Shown: one piece after another, positions 10,077-21,128 of the stretch | How the letters are laid out: every line of letters starts with the position of its first letter | Numbering within the stretch: the stretch's first letter is position 1 | From: Tubulanus polymorphus | Lineage: Eukaryota > Nemertea > Palaeonemertea > Tubulaniformes > Tubulanidae | Direction of reading: 5' to 3' | Assembly: GCF_964204645.1 (NCBI RefSeq) | Contig: NC_134029.1 | Coordinates: forward strand, 8,610,850 to 8,670,849 | Length of the DNA: 60,000 nt | Notes under the pieces: generated by a model | Databases searched by the model: none | What the model was told of the DNA's origin: nothing | What the model saw: the letters and a program-made list of their open reading frames with translations, nothing else | Program-made: the position numbers and the translations under genes

Positions 10077-13000
10077 ATGGAAAATGTTAGAAATTATATT
10101 GATTCACTAGAAATAAAAGATACAATTGAAATTTTAGAAACATTACATAGTAAAATTGGTCCTGCAGCTATTATATTTAGATTTTTTAAAGGTACAACAA
10201 TAGAAGATTATAGTAAATTAAATGAAATAATAGAAAAAATACTAGATTTGATAACAGATGTTGAATATCCAAAAATTAGTATCTCTGGGAAAGTAAGTTT
10301 TATAAAGTCAGAAGAAAAAATGAATTATAATATTCAAACACTCTCTGAAGAAATAATTTCAAAAACACAAATAAAGAGAAGTTAGAAAAAATATTTAATG
10401 AATTTAAACGTCATATTGAAGAAAGATATTTTGAGGGTTCTGGCTTAACATTGAATGAAATTATATATTTAGATTTAAATGTTTATAATACAAAAAGAAA
10501 TAAAACATCAAAAAGTAATAAAATGTTCAAAATGAAGATAATAAATGTTTTCTATGGTCAATTATTAGTTGTTTACACCCAACAGAAGATATGACGCATA
10601 GTTTTAGAATAACAAATTACCGGAAATATGAAACATTATATAAAATTGATCAATATCCAGTAACTATAAAAATGATTCCTAAAATAGAAAAAGTTAATAA
10701 TTTAAAAATAAATGTATTCGAATTAATGCAATTACCAAAGACAAAAGGTGAAAATATTAAAGATTATACATTGGAAGCTTTATATTTAACAGAATATTAT
10801 GATGATGAAAATGCTATAGATTTGTTATATTACAAAAAAGATGAAAATGAACATTATATGTGGTTAAAACAAATTGATTTATTCTTTAGAACAGAAAGTG
10901 ATCACCATAATAAAATTTATCTATGTAGAAAATGTTTATCTAAATTTATGACTGAGAATACATTATTAAAACATAAAGAATTATGTGATAATAAAGATTT
11001 TTGCAAATTAATAATGCCAACAGAAAAAGATTATAAATTGAAATTTACTAATCATAAATTTAAAAATATTGTTCCATTTGTAATTTATGGGGATTTTGAA
11101 TCGTTGAATAAAGAATTAACTGATCAAGATAGAAAAGAAATATATAACAAAAAGCAATTATTAAAATCAATGGATAAAGGAAATGAATTAAATGAAGACA
11201 CAACACAAGATCCGCCAATTATAAATACAATTAAAAAAGTTCATCAAAGAGCTGCTGCTTATAGAATTTATATAAAATCAAATTATCCCGGTTTATATGA
11301 AAGTCAATATATTTCTTTTAGAGGTGAAGATGTAGTTAATGATTTTTGTAACAAAATGATTGAATTAGAAAGTGATTTTGCAAAATTATCAAACAAAAAT
11401 AAAAGAATATTTATGACAAAAGAAAATGAAATTGATTTTAATTATGCAACTCATTGTTGTTATTGTGAAAAACCTTTTTATTCATTTGATAAAAAAGTTA
11501 GAGATCATGATCATTTAAATTCAAAATATCGTGGAGCTGCTCATGAAGATTGCAATTTACAAGCTAAGAAAGTTAATTTCGTACCAATATTATTTCATAA
11601 TTTATCAGGCTATGATACCCATCTATTTATAAAACAATTATCAAAGAAATTTGGCACAATTAATCAAGAAATAGAAGAATATAATGCTATGAATGGTGTA
11701 AATGTAAGAAAATATGATTTTAAACTATTAGCTAAAACATCTGAAAATTATATTTCATTTCAATTTGGTTGCATTAGATTTTTAGATTCTTATAGATTTC
11801 TAGCAAGTTCATTAGATAATTTATCAAAAAGTTTAGTTGATAATGATTTTGTTATAACTCGATATTATTATCCAAATGACCAAGATTTTAAATTATTGAG
11901 ATATAAAGGTGCAATTCCTTATTCATTTTATAAAACACACAATGATTTTAATGTAACAGAATTATTAAAAGATCAATTTTATGATCAATTAAAAGAGGAG
12001 TATGTGAAAGACGAAGTGTTTAATAGAACATTAAATATTTGGAACCATTTAAGGATGAAAAATCATGGTGAATTAGTTGATTTATATTTAAAATCAGATG
12101 TTATGATATTGGCTGACATATTTGAAAAATTTAGAGAAGTCAATTTGAATCATTTTAATGTTGATCCTTGTTATTGCTACTCTAGTCCTGGTTTAACCTG
12201 GCAATGTGGTTTAAAATATACAAATGTAGAATTAGATTTATTAAAAGAACCAGATATGGTTTTATTATTTGAAAAATCAATTAGAGGTGGAATTAGTGGT
12301 GTTATGGGAGATAGGTATTTTAAAGCAAATGATGAATATAAATTATTATATATTGACGCCAATAATTTATATGGTTGGGCAATGATGCAGCCTCAACCAT
12401 ACAAAAATTTTATATTAACAGAAGTTGAAAATGATGATAAAACTAATTGGGAAAGCGCAACTATGAGTTTAGAAGATGAAGCACCAATTGGTTATTTCTT
12501 TGTAGTTGATTTAGAATATCCTGAAAATATAAAGTTTAAAACAAGAAACTTACCTTATTGCCCAGAACATTTAACTGAAGATGATAGTAATTTAAGTGAA
12601 TACCAGAAGAAAATAAAACCGAAAGATCATGTTTTTACAGAAAAATTAATACTTACTCAAAATAATAAATACAATTATATTGTTCATTATAGAATGTTAA
12701 AATTTTATCTAAAACAAGGAATGAAATTAAAGAAAGTACATAGATATATTGAATTTAATCAATCGAAGTGGTTAGAAAAATATATAGATTTTAATACTCA
12801 ACAGAGAACCATATCAAAAACAGATTTTGAAAAAGATTTCTTCAAATTAATGAATAATAGTTTTTATGGAAAAACATGTGAAAATATTAGAAATAGAAAT
12901 GATATTGAATTAGTAAATAATTCTGAACGATTAAGACATTTACAATCAAGTCCTAAACATTTAGGAAATAAAAGATTTGAAGATTATTTAGCAGCAGTTA

Positions 13001-14670
13001 AATTAAAAAGAACGTCAATGAAATTTAATAAACCTATATTTATTGGTTCAACAGTTTTAGAAGTATCAAAACTATTAATGTATGATTTTTATTATAATGT
13101 TTTACAACCACTTTTTGGGGAAAAGCATATTGAAATATTATATTTTGATTCTGTAACAGCTGACACCCCAATATTATTAAAATGTAATAATAAAATATTG
13201 GTAAGAAGAATTTCAGAAATAATTCCAAAACAAAATTAATGTTATATTTCATATGGTGAAAAAGAATTAATACAAATAAATGGATTAATGGATGTTTGGA
13301 CAAGAAATGGATGGAAAAAATTAAAGAATATTATTAGGCATAAAACAAATAAGAAAATCTATAGAGTTAGAACTAAATTAGGGTTTGTAGATGTTACAGA
13401 AGATCATAGTTTAATTAAACGAAATGGCGATGAAATAAAACCAACTGATATAAAAATTGGAGATGAATTATTACATAAAAGATTTTTCCAAAGAATGAAT
13501 CATATGTCATTTGATGAAATAATTGATAATATTTATAACATAGAACCCGAAACATTAGAAAGAAAAGAATATTTTATCAAAGGATTTTTCATGGGTGATG
13601 GTTCAGCAGGTGTGTATAATTATGTTAATCGCACTCAATATTGCTGGTATTTATGCAATCAAGACTTAAAATTATTAGAAAGAATAAAGAAATTCTGTGA
13701 AGAAGTTTATCCAAATAAAACATTTAAAATCATGGATGTTATGAAATCAACAGCAGTTTATAGAATACTTGTAAATAATCCTAAAGATTTTGCTATAAAA
13801 TATAATGATGAATTCTATATTCATGCAATAGTTAAAAGTAATACTTCAACAAAAGATAAGATAGTACCAGATTATTTATTAAATGCAAAAAATAATTTAA
13901 GAAAATGGTTCTTCATTGGATTCTATGCTGCAGATGGTTCAAAAAGTTTCAAAAACCGCAAAACAATATCTTTAGCTCAAAAAGGAAAAGTTGCTATATC
14001 AGGATTGAATATATTATGCAGTTCATTAGGATTTAATATGAATATTGGATTGATTAAATCTAAACCAAATTGCTTTAATTTAAGACATGTAGAAAATGAG
14101 TTAACAGAAGAAGTTAAAGATTTATTTGAAATATATAACCCAACTGACTATGTTTATGATTTATCAACAGATGATGGAACATTCAATTCTGGGTTCCCAT
14201 TAATCCAAAAAAATACCGACGCCTACATACTAAAAATCAAGACAAATGACATAACAAAAGACTTAAAAACATTAAAACATCATTTTGATTTTAGCACTTA
14301 TCCCAAAGATCATGAACTATTTAGCAATGATAATAAACAGATTCCTGGTAAATTTAAAGATGAATTAGGGGGTGATGAAATGATTGAATTTGTTGGGATA
14401 AGAAGTAAAATGTATAGTTACAGAACAAAAGATCATGAAGCTAAAAAGTTAAAAGGAATAACAAAACATGTGGTTGATAAACATATAGAATTTCAAGATT
14501 ATATAAAGTGTTTATATAAATCAATTGTAATGAAACACAAAATGAATTGTTTAAGATCAGAAGATCACGAGATGTACATTAATGAAGTTAAAAAAACTAG
14601 TTTGAATCCATTTGATGATAAAAGGCATATTTTAGATGATGGTATAAAAACATTACCTTATGGCCATTAA
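10077..14670 (+). pseudogene. Polinton family B DNA polymerase with intein, interrupted
   Basis: This would be the protein-primed-type replicative polymerase of the element. The main open parts are 10077-10385, 10591-13239 and 13288-14670. The frame changes at about 10340-10385 and again at about 10500-10524, and an in-frame TAA lies at 13237-13239. Visible motifs are ExoI DFE (11092), a CxxC/HDH/Cx3 zinc-nuclease-like insert (about 11455-11560), ExoII HNLSGYD (11596), ExoIII YLKSD (12085), motif A DANNLYGW (12355), motif B K...NNSFYGK (12844) and motif C, split by an intein after YFD (13147) and resuming TDAY (14215). The C-terminal region (GKFKDEL, EFVGIRSKMYS, LPYGH) is typical of Polinton polymerases. 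It ends convergently, overlapping the minus-strand gene by 4 bp. As it stands it cannot give full-length polymerase without recoding. Confidence 0.9.
13150..14214 (+). other. LAGLIDADG intein in polymerase motif C (pol-c site)
   Basis: The insert is 355 codons. It begins with Ser after YFD and ends with Asn before Thr, placing it at the pol-c site used by archaeal and giant-virus polymerase inteins. Splicing blocks are visible: the N-terminal block starts SVTADTPILLK, block B has TEDHS (Thr at codon 83, His at codon 86), and the C-terminal block has VYDLSTDDGTFNSG and then LIQKN. Two dodecapeptide motifs, GFFMGDGSAG (Asp at codon 150) and GFYAADGSK (Asp at codon 262), mark a homing endonuclease. 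There are two oddities: the penultimate residue is Lys instead of the usual His, and codon 30 is TAA. The reading frame is otherwise intact. Confidence 0.9.
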
Positions 14671-15994
14671 AACATAAAATCAATATCATCATACTCGAAA
14701 TCACTATTGGCTTCTTCATTTTCATTTAATTGTTCTTGTATAATTTGTTTAGGTTCTTCCATTTCATTTTTCTCATTTAAATATAGTGCTATCTTGTACC
14801 ACATTTCATCTCGCTCTCTTTGTTTCTTTTTGTTCGTTAATTCATCAAATGGAATTATAATATCGATGTTTAAATAATTTACAATCTTATTTAAAAAGAA
14901 TTCATAATTTATTGAATCTGTTATTCTATTTTCCAAATGATACATTAATATTTGTTTAAATATTTTTTTTATATTTTCCATATCTTCTTCTGTTAATTTA
15001 GGTTTTTCATAATAATCGTTAAATAATAAATATAAACACATTTTCTTTTGTTTTGTGTTAAATGTTGACGGAATAATTGTTTTTATGATATCTTTTTTAG
15101 TTATTTCACCATTTTTATTTTCTATTATTTTCATTTTTTCATGCCATTGCATATATTCTGGTGTATGATCTTCTATAGAAAATATTTTAAAAATTTCATC
15201 TAGATAATTTAATTTTGGATCTATGAAAAAATTTCTAGTTTTTTCTTCACTCCATAAATTCTTTTGCCATCCACAATCAACACAAAATAACACAGTACCT
15301 TCTTGTCTTAAGGTCGCGTAATTACATTGTGGACATTATCGTTTATAATTTATTGGTAATAGATCTTCATTAAGCTCTTGGTATTTTCTTACGTTTTCTT
15401 TATGTTTTATTGTTCTATTATGTAGATTTGAATTACTTGTTGTAATAATCAATTTACAATATTTACAATAATATGTTTTTCTTGTTAATTGATTATATTG
15501 TTTTTCTAACTTTTCAACTGTTTCTTCATTATCTGGCAACGTTTTCTCATATTTTATTTTTTCTAATATATTATTTTTTCTTTCATTGAATTCAGTTTCA
15601 AATTTATTAGAAATTTTATCTATATGTGCTTTACGAAATTGATGATTCTCCCAATCTTCTATATTTTCAGGGTTATATCTTATTCGACAAGGCTCACAGA
15701 AATGATCTTTTATATTATCCTTATCATAGAATAAGAAAGGTCTTTTCCAAATAATTTCAGGTTCAACTTCAACAGAATTACTATTACTTTCATTACTATC
15801 AACATTAGCCGTTGCGCCATTAATTTTACACTTCTCTGAATGTTTTTAACATAATTTCTTGAGAATAATTTATTACATTTTGGGCAGTTTAGTTTAGGGG
15901 GTTTATAATTTTCTTCATGTTTTTTCATATGTCGAGCCATATTACTTTTTCTTAGAAGTTCACCACAAATTTCACATGCTATCTTCTCATCCAT
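14667..15994 (-). pseudogene. Polinton zinc-finger and zinc-ribbon protein, interrupted
   Basis: The start at 15994 is preceded by the early-type motif. The N terminus has two C2H2-like fingers (CEICGE...H and CPKCNK). The frame shifts at about 15830-15850. Further on, a CEPCR...H segment and a YYCKYC...H finger are readable, then an in-frame TAA (15336-15338) sits directly before a zinc ribbon (CPQC...CVDCG). The last 208 codons (14667-15293) are an open charged, helical region ending in acidic residues. A zinc ribbon with a helical tail is seen in viral late transcription factors, but no diagnostic motif allows that assignment. The original length was about 440 codons. Transcription or nucleic-acid binding is an inference. 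Confidence 0.65.
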
Positions 15995-16055
15995 TATTTA
16001 TTAGGGAAAAAAATTACTTGTGGTGATGAGTGGTAATTTTTTTATGTTATAAATA
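15995..16055. promoter_or_regulatory. Divergent promoter between minus-strand zinc-finger gene and minor capsid gene
   Basis: The minus strand carries the early-type motif (CATCACCACAAGTAATT, T-run, CCTAATAA, ATG at 15994). The plus strand has TAATTTTTTTA then TTATAAATA just before the ATG at 16056. Both promoter classes are thus arranged back to back within 61 bp. Confidence 0.55.
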
Positions 16056-16820
16056 ATGGTAGAATTAAAAGAATACAGAATATTTGTTGATTCTAGAAAA
16101 CTTACAAATTATAAATCACATAATTTACTAGTTCAATTAGATAGAGAATTTAAGAATTGTGTTGATTTAAAATTAGTTAATATAAGTTTATGTAACTCAT
16201 TTTACAATATATCGGATAAAAGTTTTGATCATAGAGTCTTTTTAGTTTTTGAAAAAAGTAAAAATGAATTGTTTCCTCTATATTTAAACCCAGGTTTATA
16301 TAATTTAGAAACATTAGCCCAAGAAATTAATCGGAAAGCACGATTATATCTTGAAGGTGAAAGTGAATATAAATTTTCAATTAGATTTATAAAAAAGGAT
16401 AGTTCTGATAGAATTATAATAAAATTAAATGATGAAAGTAAACACGCATTTATGGTAGAGAAACCTTTAGCTAAACTGTTAGGAATTAAACCAAAAATTG
16501 TTACAGGAAACGTAAACGGTAATTCAAATATAATACCTTTTACACATTTTTATATTTATTGCAATTTAATTGATCCTACAAAAACATTTGAGGCAACTAA
16601 AGATACAATTTGTAATTCTAGTATATTAAATATTTTACCATTAAAGAATGTTAAACAATTTGGAACGCAAATAAATTATAATTTAGCTGAATGTGATTTT
16701 AAACCTTGTATTCCACATTTCAATAATTTCAAATTAGAAATAAGAAATCATAATGGATATTTAATTGATTTGAATAACTTTCCTGTGATATATGAATTAG
16801 TTATAAGATGTAAAGAGTAA
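16056..16820 (+). CDS. Polinton minor capsid (penton-type) protein
   Basis: The 254-residue protein matches the general pattern of Polinton minor capsid proteins, a single jelly roll expected to form the virion vertices. It has an N-terminal region ending in NSFYNIS, then YLNPGLYNLETLAQEIN, a central LAKLLGIKP, IYCNLIDPT and a C-terminal RNHNGYLIDLNNFPVIYELVI strand pair. The reading frame is intact. It opens the plus-strand block of structural genes, and the AT-rich start motif lies directly upstream. The call rests on remembered family pattern; the structure was not computed. Confidence 0.75.
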   Translation: MVELKEYRIFVDSRKLTNYKSHNLLVQLDREFKNCVDLKLVNISLCNSFYNISDKSFDHRVFLVFEKSKNELFPLYLNPGLYNLETLAQEINRKARLYLEGESEYKFSIRFIKKDSSDRIIIKLNDESKHAFMVEKPLAKLLGIKPKIVTGNVNGNSNIIPFTHFYIYCNLIDPTKTFEATKDTICNSSILNILPLKNVKQFGTQINYNLAECDFKPCIPHFNNFKLEIRNHNGYLIDLNNFPVIYELVIRCKE

Positions 16821-16836
16821 TTTTTTCATTATATAA
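16817..16836 (+). promoter_or_regulatory. Late-type start motif before the 16837 gene
   Basis: Variant TAATTTTTTCATTATATAA directly abuts the ATG and overlaps the stop of the minor capsid gene. Confidence 0.6.
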
Positions 16837-17190
16837 ATGAATATAACTGTTGGACCGAGTATATGTTTTGGATTTGATTTTAAACGTGAGAAAGAAATGA
16901 AATTTAACATTAATGATGTAATTACACATATTAAAAATATTGCATTTTCTAATGAAACAACATTTAAGTATGAAAAAACAATAGATAAAGAAACTTTTAA
17001 TGTAGAAAAGATTACTAATTTAATTAGAGAATCTTTAAGATTTTATGAATTAGATGAAGATTTTATCATCGATGATATTAAAAGAATAATAATTGAAATA
17101 TATACAAATGAAACTAGTAATGAAATAAATGTTGATTTAATCATAAATAAGTTAACTAAATATTTTGAAGATAGTAATTTTTTTGATTAA
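16837..17190 (+). CDS. Small Polinton protein of unknown function
   Basis: The 117 codons follow the minor capsid gene by 16 bp, with the start motif in the gap. The product is hydrophilic and probably mostly helical after a short N-terminal ITVGPSICFGF segment. There is no transmembrane stretch, zinc site or catalytic motif that I recognise. Its place among structural genes suggests a virion or assembly role, which is inference only. Confidence 0.65.
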   Translation: MNITVGPSICFGFDFKREKEMKFNINDVITHIKNIAFSNETTFKYEKTIDKETFNVEKITNLIRESLRFYELDEDFIIDDIKRIIIEIYTNETSNEINVDLIINKLTKYFEDSNFFD

Positions 17191-17193
17191 TAA
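17174..17193 (+). promoter_or_regulatory. Late-type start motif before the 17194 gene
   Basis: Variant GTAATTTTTTTGATTAATAA abuts the ATG. It overlaps the last codons of the upstream gene. Confidence 0.55.
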
Positions 17194-17415
17194 ATGAGTG
17201 ATAATAAGTGGATAATAACTGGATTATATAATGGCACCTTACTATCAGTTGGAACTGTTGGTTATTCAATGGTATTTAAAAAAGTATTTAAAATGGGAAG
17301 TGTTAATGTTGATAGATTTGATATAAATGATATCTTAAAATTAACATTTGCAGTTACTTTATCTAATTTAACTATTGATTATTTAGAAAAACAAAAATAT
17401 ATTCCTCCCATATAA
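17194..17415 (+). CDS. Small Polinton membrane protein
   Basis: The 73 residues contain a Gly-rich hydrophobic segment near the N terminus (GTLLSVGTVGYSMVF) and a second one (ILKLTFAVTLSNL). This suggests a small one- or two-pass membrane protein. Such short hydrophobic proteins are regular members of the Polinton structural block. The ORF is intact and only 3 bp from the previous stop. The exact function is unknown. Confidence 0.6.
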   Translation: MSDNKWIITGLYNGTLLSVGTVGYSMVFKKVFKMGSVNVDRFDINDILKLTFAVTLSNLTIDYLEKQKYIPPI

Positions 17416-17420
17416 ATACA

Positions 17421-17439
17421 TAATTTTTTTGTTAAATAA
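17421..17439 (+). promoter_or_regulatory. Late-type start motif before the 17440 gene
   Basis: TAATTTTTTTGTTAAATAA abuts the ATG at 17440. This fixes the start of a gene whose 5' part would be missed because of its internal stop. Confidence 0.6.
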
Positions 17440-17862
17440 ATGGCTTCTGCAATTATAACTATTATAGGATCGGCAATTGTTAACGCTTTAGCATTTACTG
17501 GTGGTGGATATTTATTTAAGCATATTGATAAAAATGGATCATTAACAGAACAAAAAAGACATAACTTAGCATTATAGAAATACAATAAAGCAGCAGAAGA
17601 ATATAGAGAAAAAAGACAAAACTATATGGATTATATTAACAAGGAATTATATGATCAGAAGATTTCACATAGAGATTTTCAATCAGTTGATGATGCAATG
17701 AGTTTATATAACGCGGTAACAAATAAAGAAAAATTACATCTATACAAACCTAAATTATCAGATTGTTATACCCCAAGTAAAGAACAACAGAAATATGAAA
17801 TAATATGGATTTTAGGTGGAACTGTTATTGTTATATTTGTAGCATATAAATTTACTAATTAG
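17440..17862 (+). pseudogene. Polinton membrane protein (MASAI...ALAFTGG type), one in-frame stop
   Basis: The N terminus (MASAIITIIGSAIVNALAF) is a hydrophobic helix typical of a conserved Polinton small membrane protein. A charged helical middle and a C-terminal transmembrane segment (IIWILGGTVIVIFVAYKF) follow. A TAG at 17575-17577 cuts the frame after codon 45. The remaining 95 codons continue in the same frame to 17862, so only a single change is needed to explain the break. Probably a virion membrane or assembly component, by context. Confidence 0.68.
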
Positions 17863-17881
17863 TAATTTTTTTTCTAAATAA
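17862..17881 (+). promoter_or_regulatory. Late-type start motif before the 17882 gene
   Basis: TAATTTTTTTTCTAAATAA abuts the ATG at 17882 and begins at the stop of the upstream gene. Confidence 0.6.
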
Positions 17882-18316
17882 ATGGAAGATAAAGTTGATA
17901 GTATTGATATTATTCCTCATGATATAAATAAAACTAAATTATAAATATATTTAGAAAAACAAATATTAGAATTTGAAAGTGACTTAAAGATAAAAAAGAA
18001 AAAATATTTAAAAAGTAAAATTATATATTATTTGATTATAAGTGGTTCGGTTACAATTAGTTCTGTAATAACATTTCTAGCAATATTCAGTCCATTTACA
18101 CCTTTAGCTATATCAATTGGTGTATCAGGATTAAGTTCAAGTGTTTTAACTGGTATAAGTTCAAAATTAAATATAAAAAGTAATAAAGAAAAAATTAAAA
18201 CTAATATAAAAGAAATTAATAAATTAAAGAATACACTAGATTATATAATAAGTTTAAAAGGTCATATAACAGTTGAAGAACAAGATAAATTATTAAAAGA
18301 ATTAGTTAATTATTAA
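17882..18316 (+). pseudogene. Polinton coiled-coil/membrane protein, one in-frame stop
   Basis: The start comes from the promoter motif. After 20 codons a TAA (17942-17944) interrupts the frame, which then stays open to 18316. The product would have a charged helix (EKQILEFESDLKIKKKK), a long hydrophobic pair of segments (IISGSVTISSVITFLAIF and PLAISIGVSGLSSSVL) and a Lys-rich C-terminal coiled coil. No enzyme motif is seen. It is an accessory membrane protein of the structural block by position. Confidence 0.62.
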
Positions 18317-18332
18317 TTTTTTTATTATATAA
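18314..18332 (+). promoter_or_regulatory. Late-type start motif before the 18333 gene
   Basis: TAATTTTTTTATTATATAA abuts the ATG and is the best match to the common form T7-N-TTATATAA-ATG. The identical sequence recurs before the gene at 19658. Confidence 0.65.
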
Positions 18333-19641
18333 ATGGGGTTTCCAAAAGCTTTCCGATATAATAAATCACATGAATATTATAAATATAATACTCCAGCAAT
18401 AGATTTTAGTAACATGATAATATATAAAAATTTAGTTTTACCTTCATTGATTAATTTAGAAATTTATGTTACTGAAACAAACTATTTTATTTCTAAAATG
18501 GAAAATATATTTAATACATATGAAGTTACTTTTACTCGAGATGAATATAATATATATAAAGTAAAATCTAATATGAAATATTGGCAGAATCAATTAAATG
18601 TTGCTGTTCATTGTGCAACAGCTGGTTGTGGTGTAAGTTGGCATGATCACTTGAATAACTTAGATAAGAATTTGAAATATTCTGATTTAAAATTCATTCA
18701 TACAATATTTAGATTTCATGTATACTTTCAAATTAGAATTATATTAAATGAATTTGAATGCCCTTTACCTGGATCAAAATATTTTAAAGAATTGGATAAT
18801 AATATTAATCTATCTAAGTTTTATAAAATATGTAATGAATTTTATAAATATTAATTTCGATTTTAAAGCGCATGGTAAATTGCAAGGTGTTGGTGAAGAG
18901 TTTGAAATAAAAAGAATTGATTATATGCATAGAATTAGAGCTTATCATAATTATAAAATTGATAATAATAATGGTTGGGTTTATTTTATTGAATCTTATA
19001 GTGAAGGATTCACAAAACCTGGAATACAAAGAATAAATCAATCAATTAGAACTTATTTGATATGTATTTTAGGTGCGCAAGTTGAAACAAGATCACCAAT
19101 AGTTGGAAATAATAGTACTTCATTTGATGCGCAAAAACAATTCAAAGTTTTATTTGAAGATTCCATTCATAATGATAAAAATAGATCGATTCCAGAAAAC
19201 ATTGTAAGATATCAAAATTATTTAGATAAATCTCACGTAAGACTAAATTATTGTATAGGCCCTAATCTATTAATTATTTCTAATGATTTAGTATTAAAGA
19301 TGGGAAAAATAATTGGTTATAATAATCTAATTAAAACTGCAACAATAAATAATTCAATTGGATTAGATGATATAAATAAAAAGATTATTACTGCTCCAAA
19401 ATTAATGGAAGGTGAAAAAAATAAAAAACATATTCAATCAACAGAAACTAAAACTAAGAATATTAAATTGGATAATGATTCCAAAATAAAAGATTACAAT
19501 ACTACAGAAAATATTAAAACTGATAATATTCAACATGATATAATAAAAACTGATAATGATAATAAATTACATGAAAATACTAAATTAGCTTTAACTTGTA
19601 TAGGAATTGTTATAGGAGGAATATTATATTTTGAATTTTAA
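18333..19641 (+). pseudogene. Conserved Polinton protein with C-terminal membrane anchor, one frameshift
   Basis: The first part (18333-18854) has the widely conserved Polinton pattern LPSLINLEIYVTETNYF, WQNQLNVAVHCATAGCG..WHDHL and HTIFRFHVYFQIRIIL. At about 18840-18855 the frame shifts, and the continuation (to 19641) carries GFTKPGIQRINQSIRTY, ILGAQVETRSP and FDAQKQF. A charged repetitive linker follows, then a terminal hydrophobic segment (LTCIGIVIGGILYFEF). The family is one of the standard Polinton proteins, probably virion-associated; its biochemical role is not known to me. The ATG-containing ORF from 18748 is only an out-of-phase extension and not a real start. Confidence 0.68.
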
Positions 19642-19657
19642 TTTTTTTATTATATAA
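19640..19657 (+). promoter_or_regulatory. Late-type start motif before the 19658 gene
   Basis: TAATTTTTTTATTATATAA abuts the ATG and overlaps the preceding stop codon. Confidence 0.62.
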
Positions 19658-21108
19658 ATGGATGTAGAAGGTGGAGAAGATATTGGAATGGATCCTTTTG
19701 ATGAACCTGGCATAACTGATGAACAACAACCTGATTTTAGTGAAACAAGTTTTAATGACGGTAATGAGCCAGGATATAATAATAATTTAAATATGCCTGA
19801 TTATATTAAAAATGCAGAATCACAATTAAATCCTGAAAATTGAAACCCAGATTTAGTAAAACAAGATTTAGATAATTTAAACAAAATACCTAAATTAGAA
19901 GATTTAATTGAAAAATCTAAACTTAACATAAATGATGAAGACGTTGGACTTTTAGCAGATCAATTAAAATTTCTAGATAATGGTAAATGTTATTATCGTT
20001 TGAAAGATGATTATTATATTGATATCACTTATAAAAAAAAATAATAACAAAATTAACTTTGAGAAAATTAGATCCAGATAGAATTAAAAGAATTAGTAAT
20101 AGTAATGTAATAACTGATGTTATAAAACAAGAATTAACTGATAATGATATAGACGTATTCAAACAAAGAATTAATGAATTATTTGAAATAATCAAAAAGA
20201 AATCAGAAACAGAAACAACTTCTGAACAGAATATAACTTCCAAAACTAGTAAACTTAAATCAAATAAAGTTCCAATTGAAAAACTTTTACCGAATGGATT
20301 ACTTGATGCAACAGATCAAGAATTAGAAGATTTAGATATATTTTCTGATAAAGCAATTAGAGAAATTATTAGTATAAGACTTGCATCTGATAAAATTGCG
20401 CATGATAAAAGTATAAGAGATTTTAAGATTAGAACTTTAGAAAAAGAATTAACTGATAAAAATAAAGAAATAGAAAAAATAAAGTCTGATTTAGATCATC
20501 AAGTAATTGATGAAATAGAATATAGGCAAAAAGAATTACGTTTAGAAAAAGAAAAAGATGATTTAGAATATAACATAGAATTACAAAAAGAAGAAATTAG
20601 ATTATTATTAAAATCATATGATTATAATATTAATAGATTAAAAGATGTTTTTAAAAGATATCTAATAAAACCAGATTCTAAAATATCATTGAAAGATAGA
20701 ATAAAATTATTATTTAAGTTTGAAGGAATAACAATTCTTTCAATTCTAACAGCTGTAACTATGTTATTTACAACAATTGGTTTAGCAATATCAAATGCTT
20801 TAAAATCTACTCCTACTCCCAATAAACCAGATAAACCTCCAGATAATAATTCTATACAAGATAAAGTTAAAGATGGTTTAAAGAAATTAGCAAAATATTT
20901 ATTGGAACTATCTAAAAAATCTGCTGCAGCATTACCAGGAATTATTGCATCAATTGTTGGTTTTATATTGAAATCTGCTGGGAATATTCTTAACTTTGCT
21001 GCTGAACATATTATTTTATTTTTAATTACAGTTGTAAGTGCTATTATTTTTGGGTTAGTGAATATGATATCAAAAAGATATCAAGAAAAAATAATAAAAA
21101 ATAAATAA
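19658..21108 (+). pseudogene. Large Polinton coiled-coil protein with C-terminal membrane segments, interrupted
   Basis: The N-terminal part is acidic and disordered (MDVEGGEDIGMDPFDEP). A TGA at 19841-19843 breaks the frame, which stays open to about 20040, where it shifts at an A-run (about 20033-20042). The rest (about 20045-21108) has a long Lys/Glu-rich coiled coil and then a hydrophobic segment (ITILSILTAVTMLFTTIGLAI). A Pro-rich linker, AAALPGIIASIVGFILK and a final hydrophobic helix follow. The AAALPGII block and coiled coil are typical of a conserved Polinton membrane protein. It could organise the virion or packaging machinery, but that is inferred from position. Confidence 0.66.
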
Positions 21109-21110
21109 TT

Positions 21111-21128
21111 AATTTTTTTGTTAAATAA
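21111..21128 (+). promoter_or_regulatory. Late-type start motif before the major capsid gene
   Basis: TTAATTTTTTTGTTAAATAA ends directly at the ATG at 21129. Confidence 0.62.

Noticed and set aside
14667-15335. Assignment of the zinc-ribbon region to poxvirus-type late transcription factor VLTF3
   Set aside because: Only the ribbon and a helical tail are visible; no diagnostic motif could be confirmed by eye.
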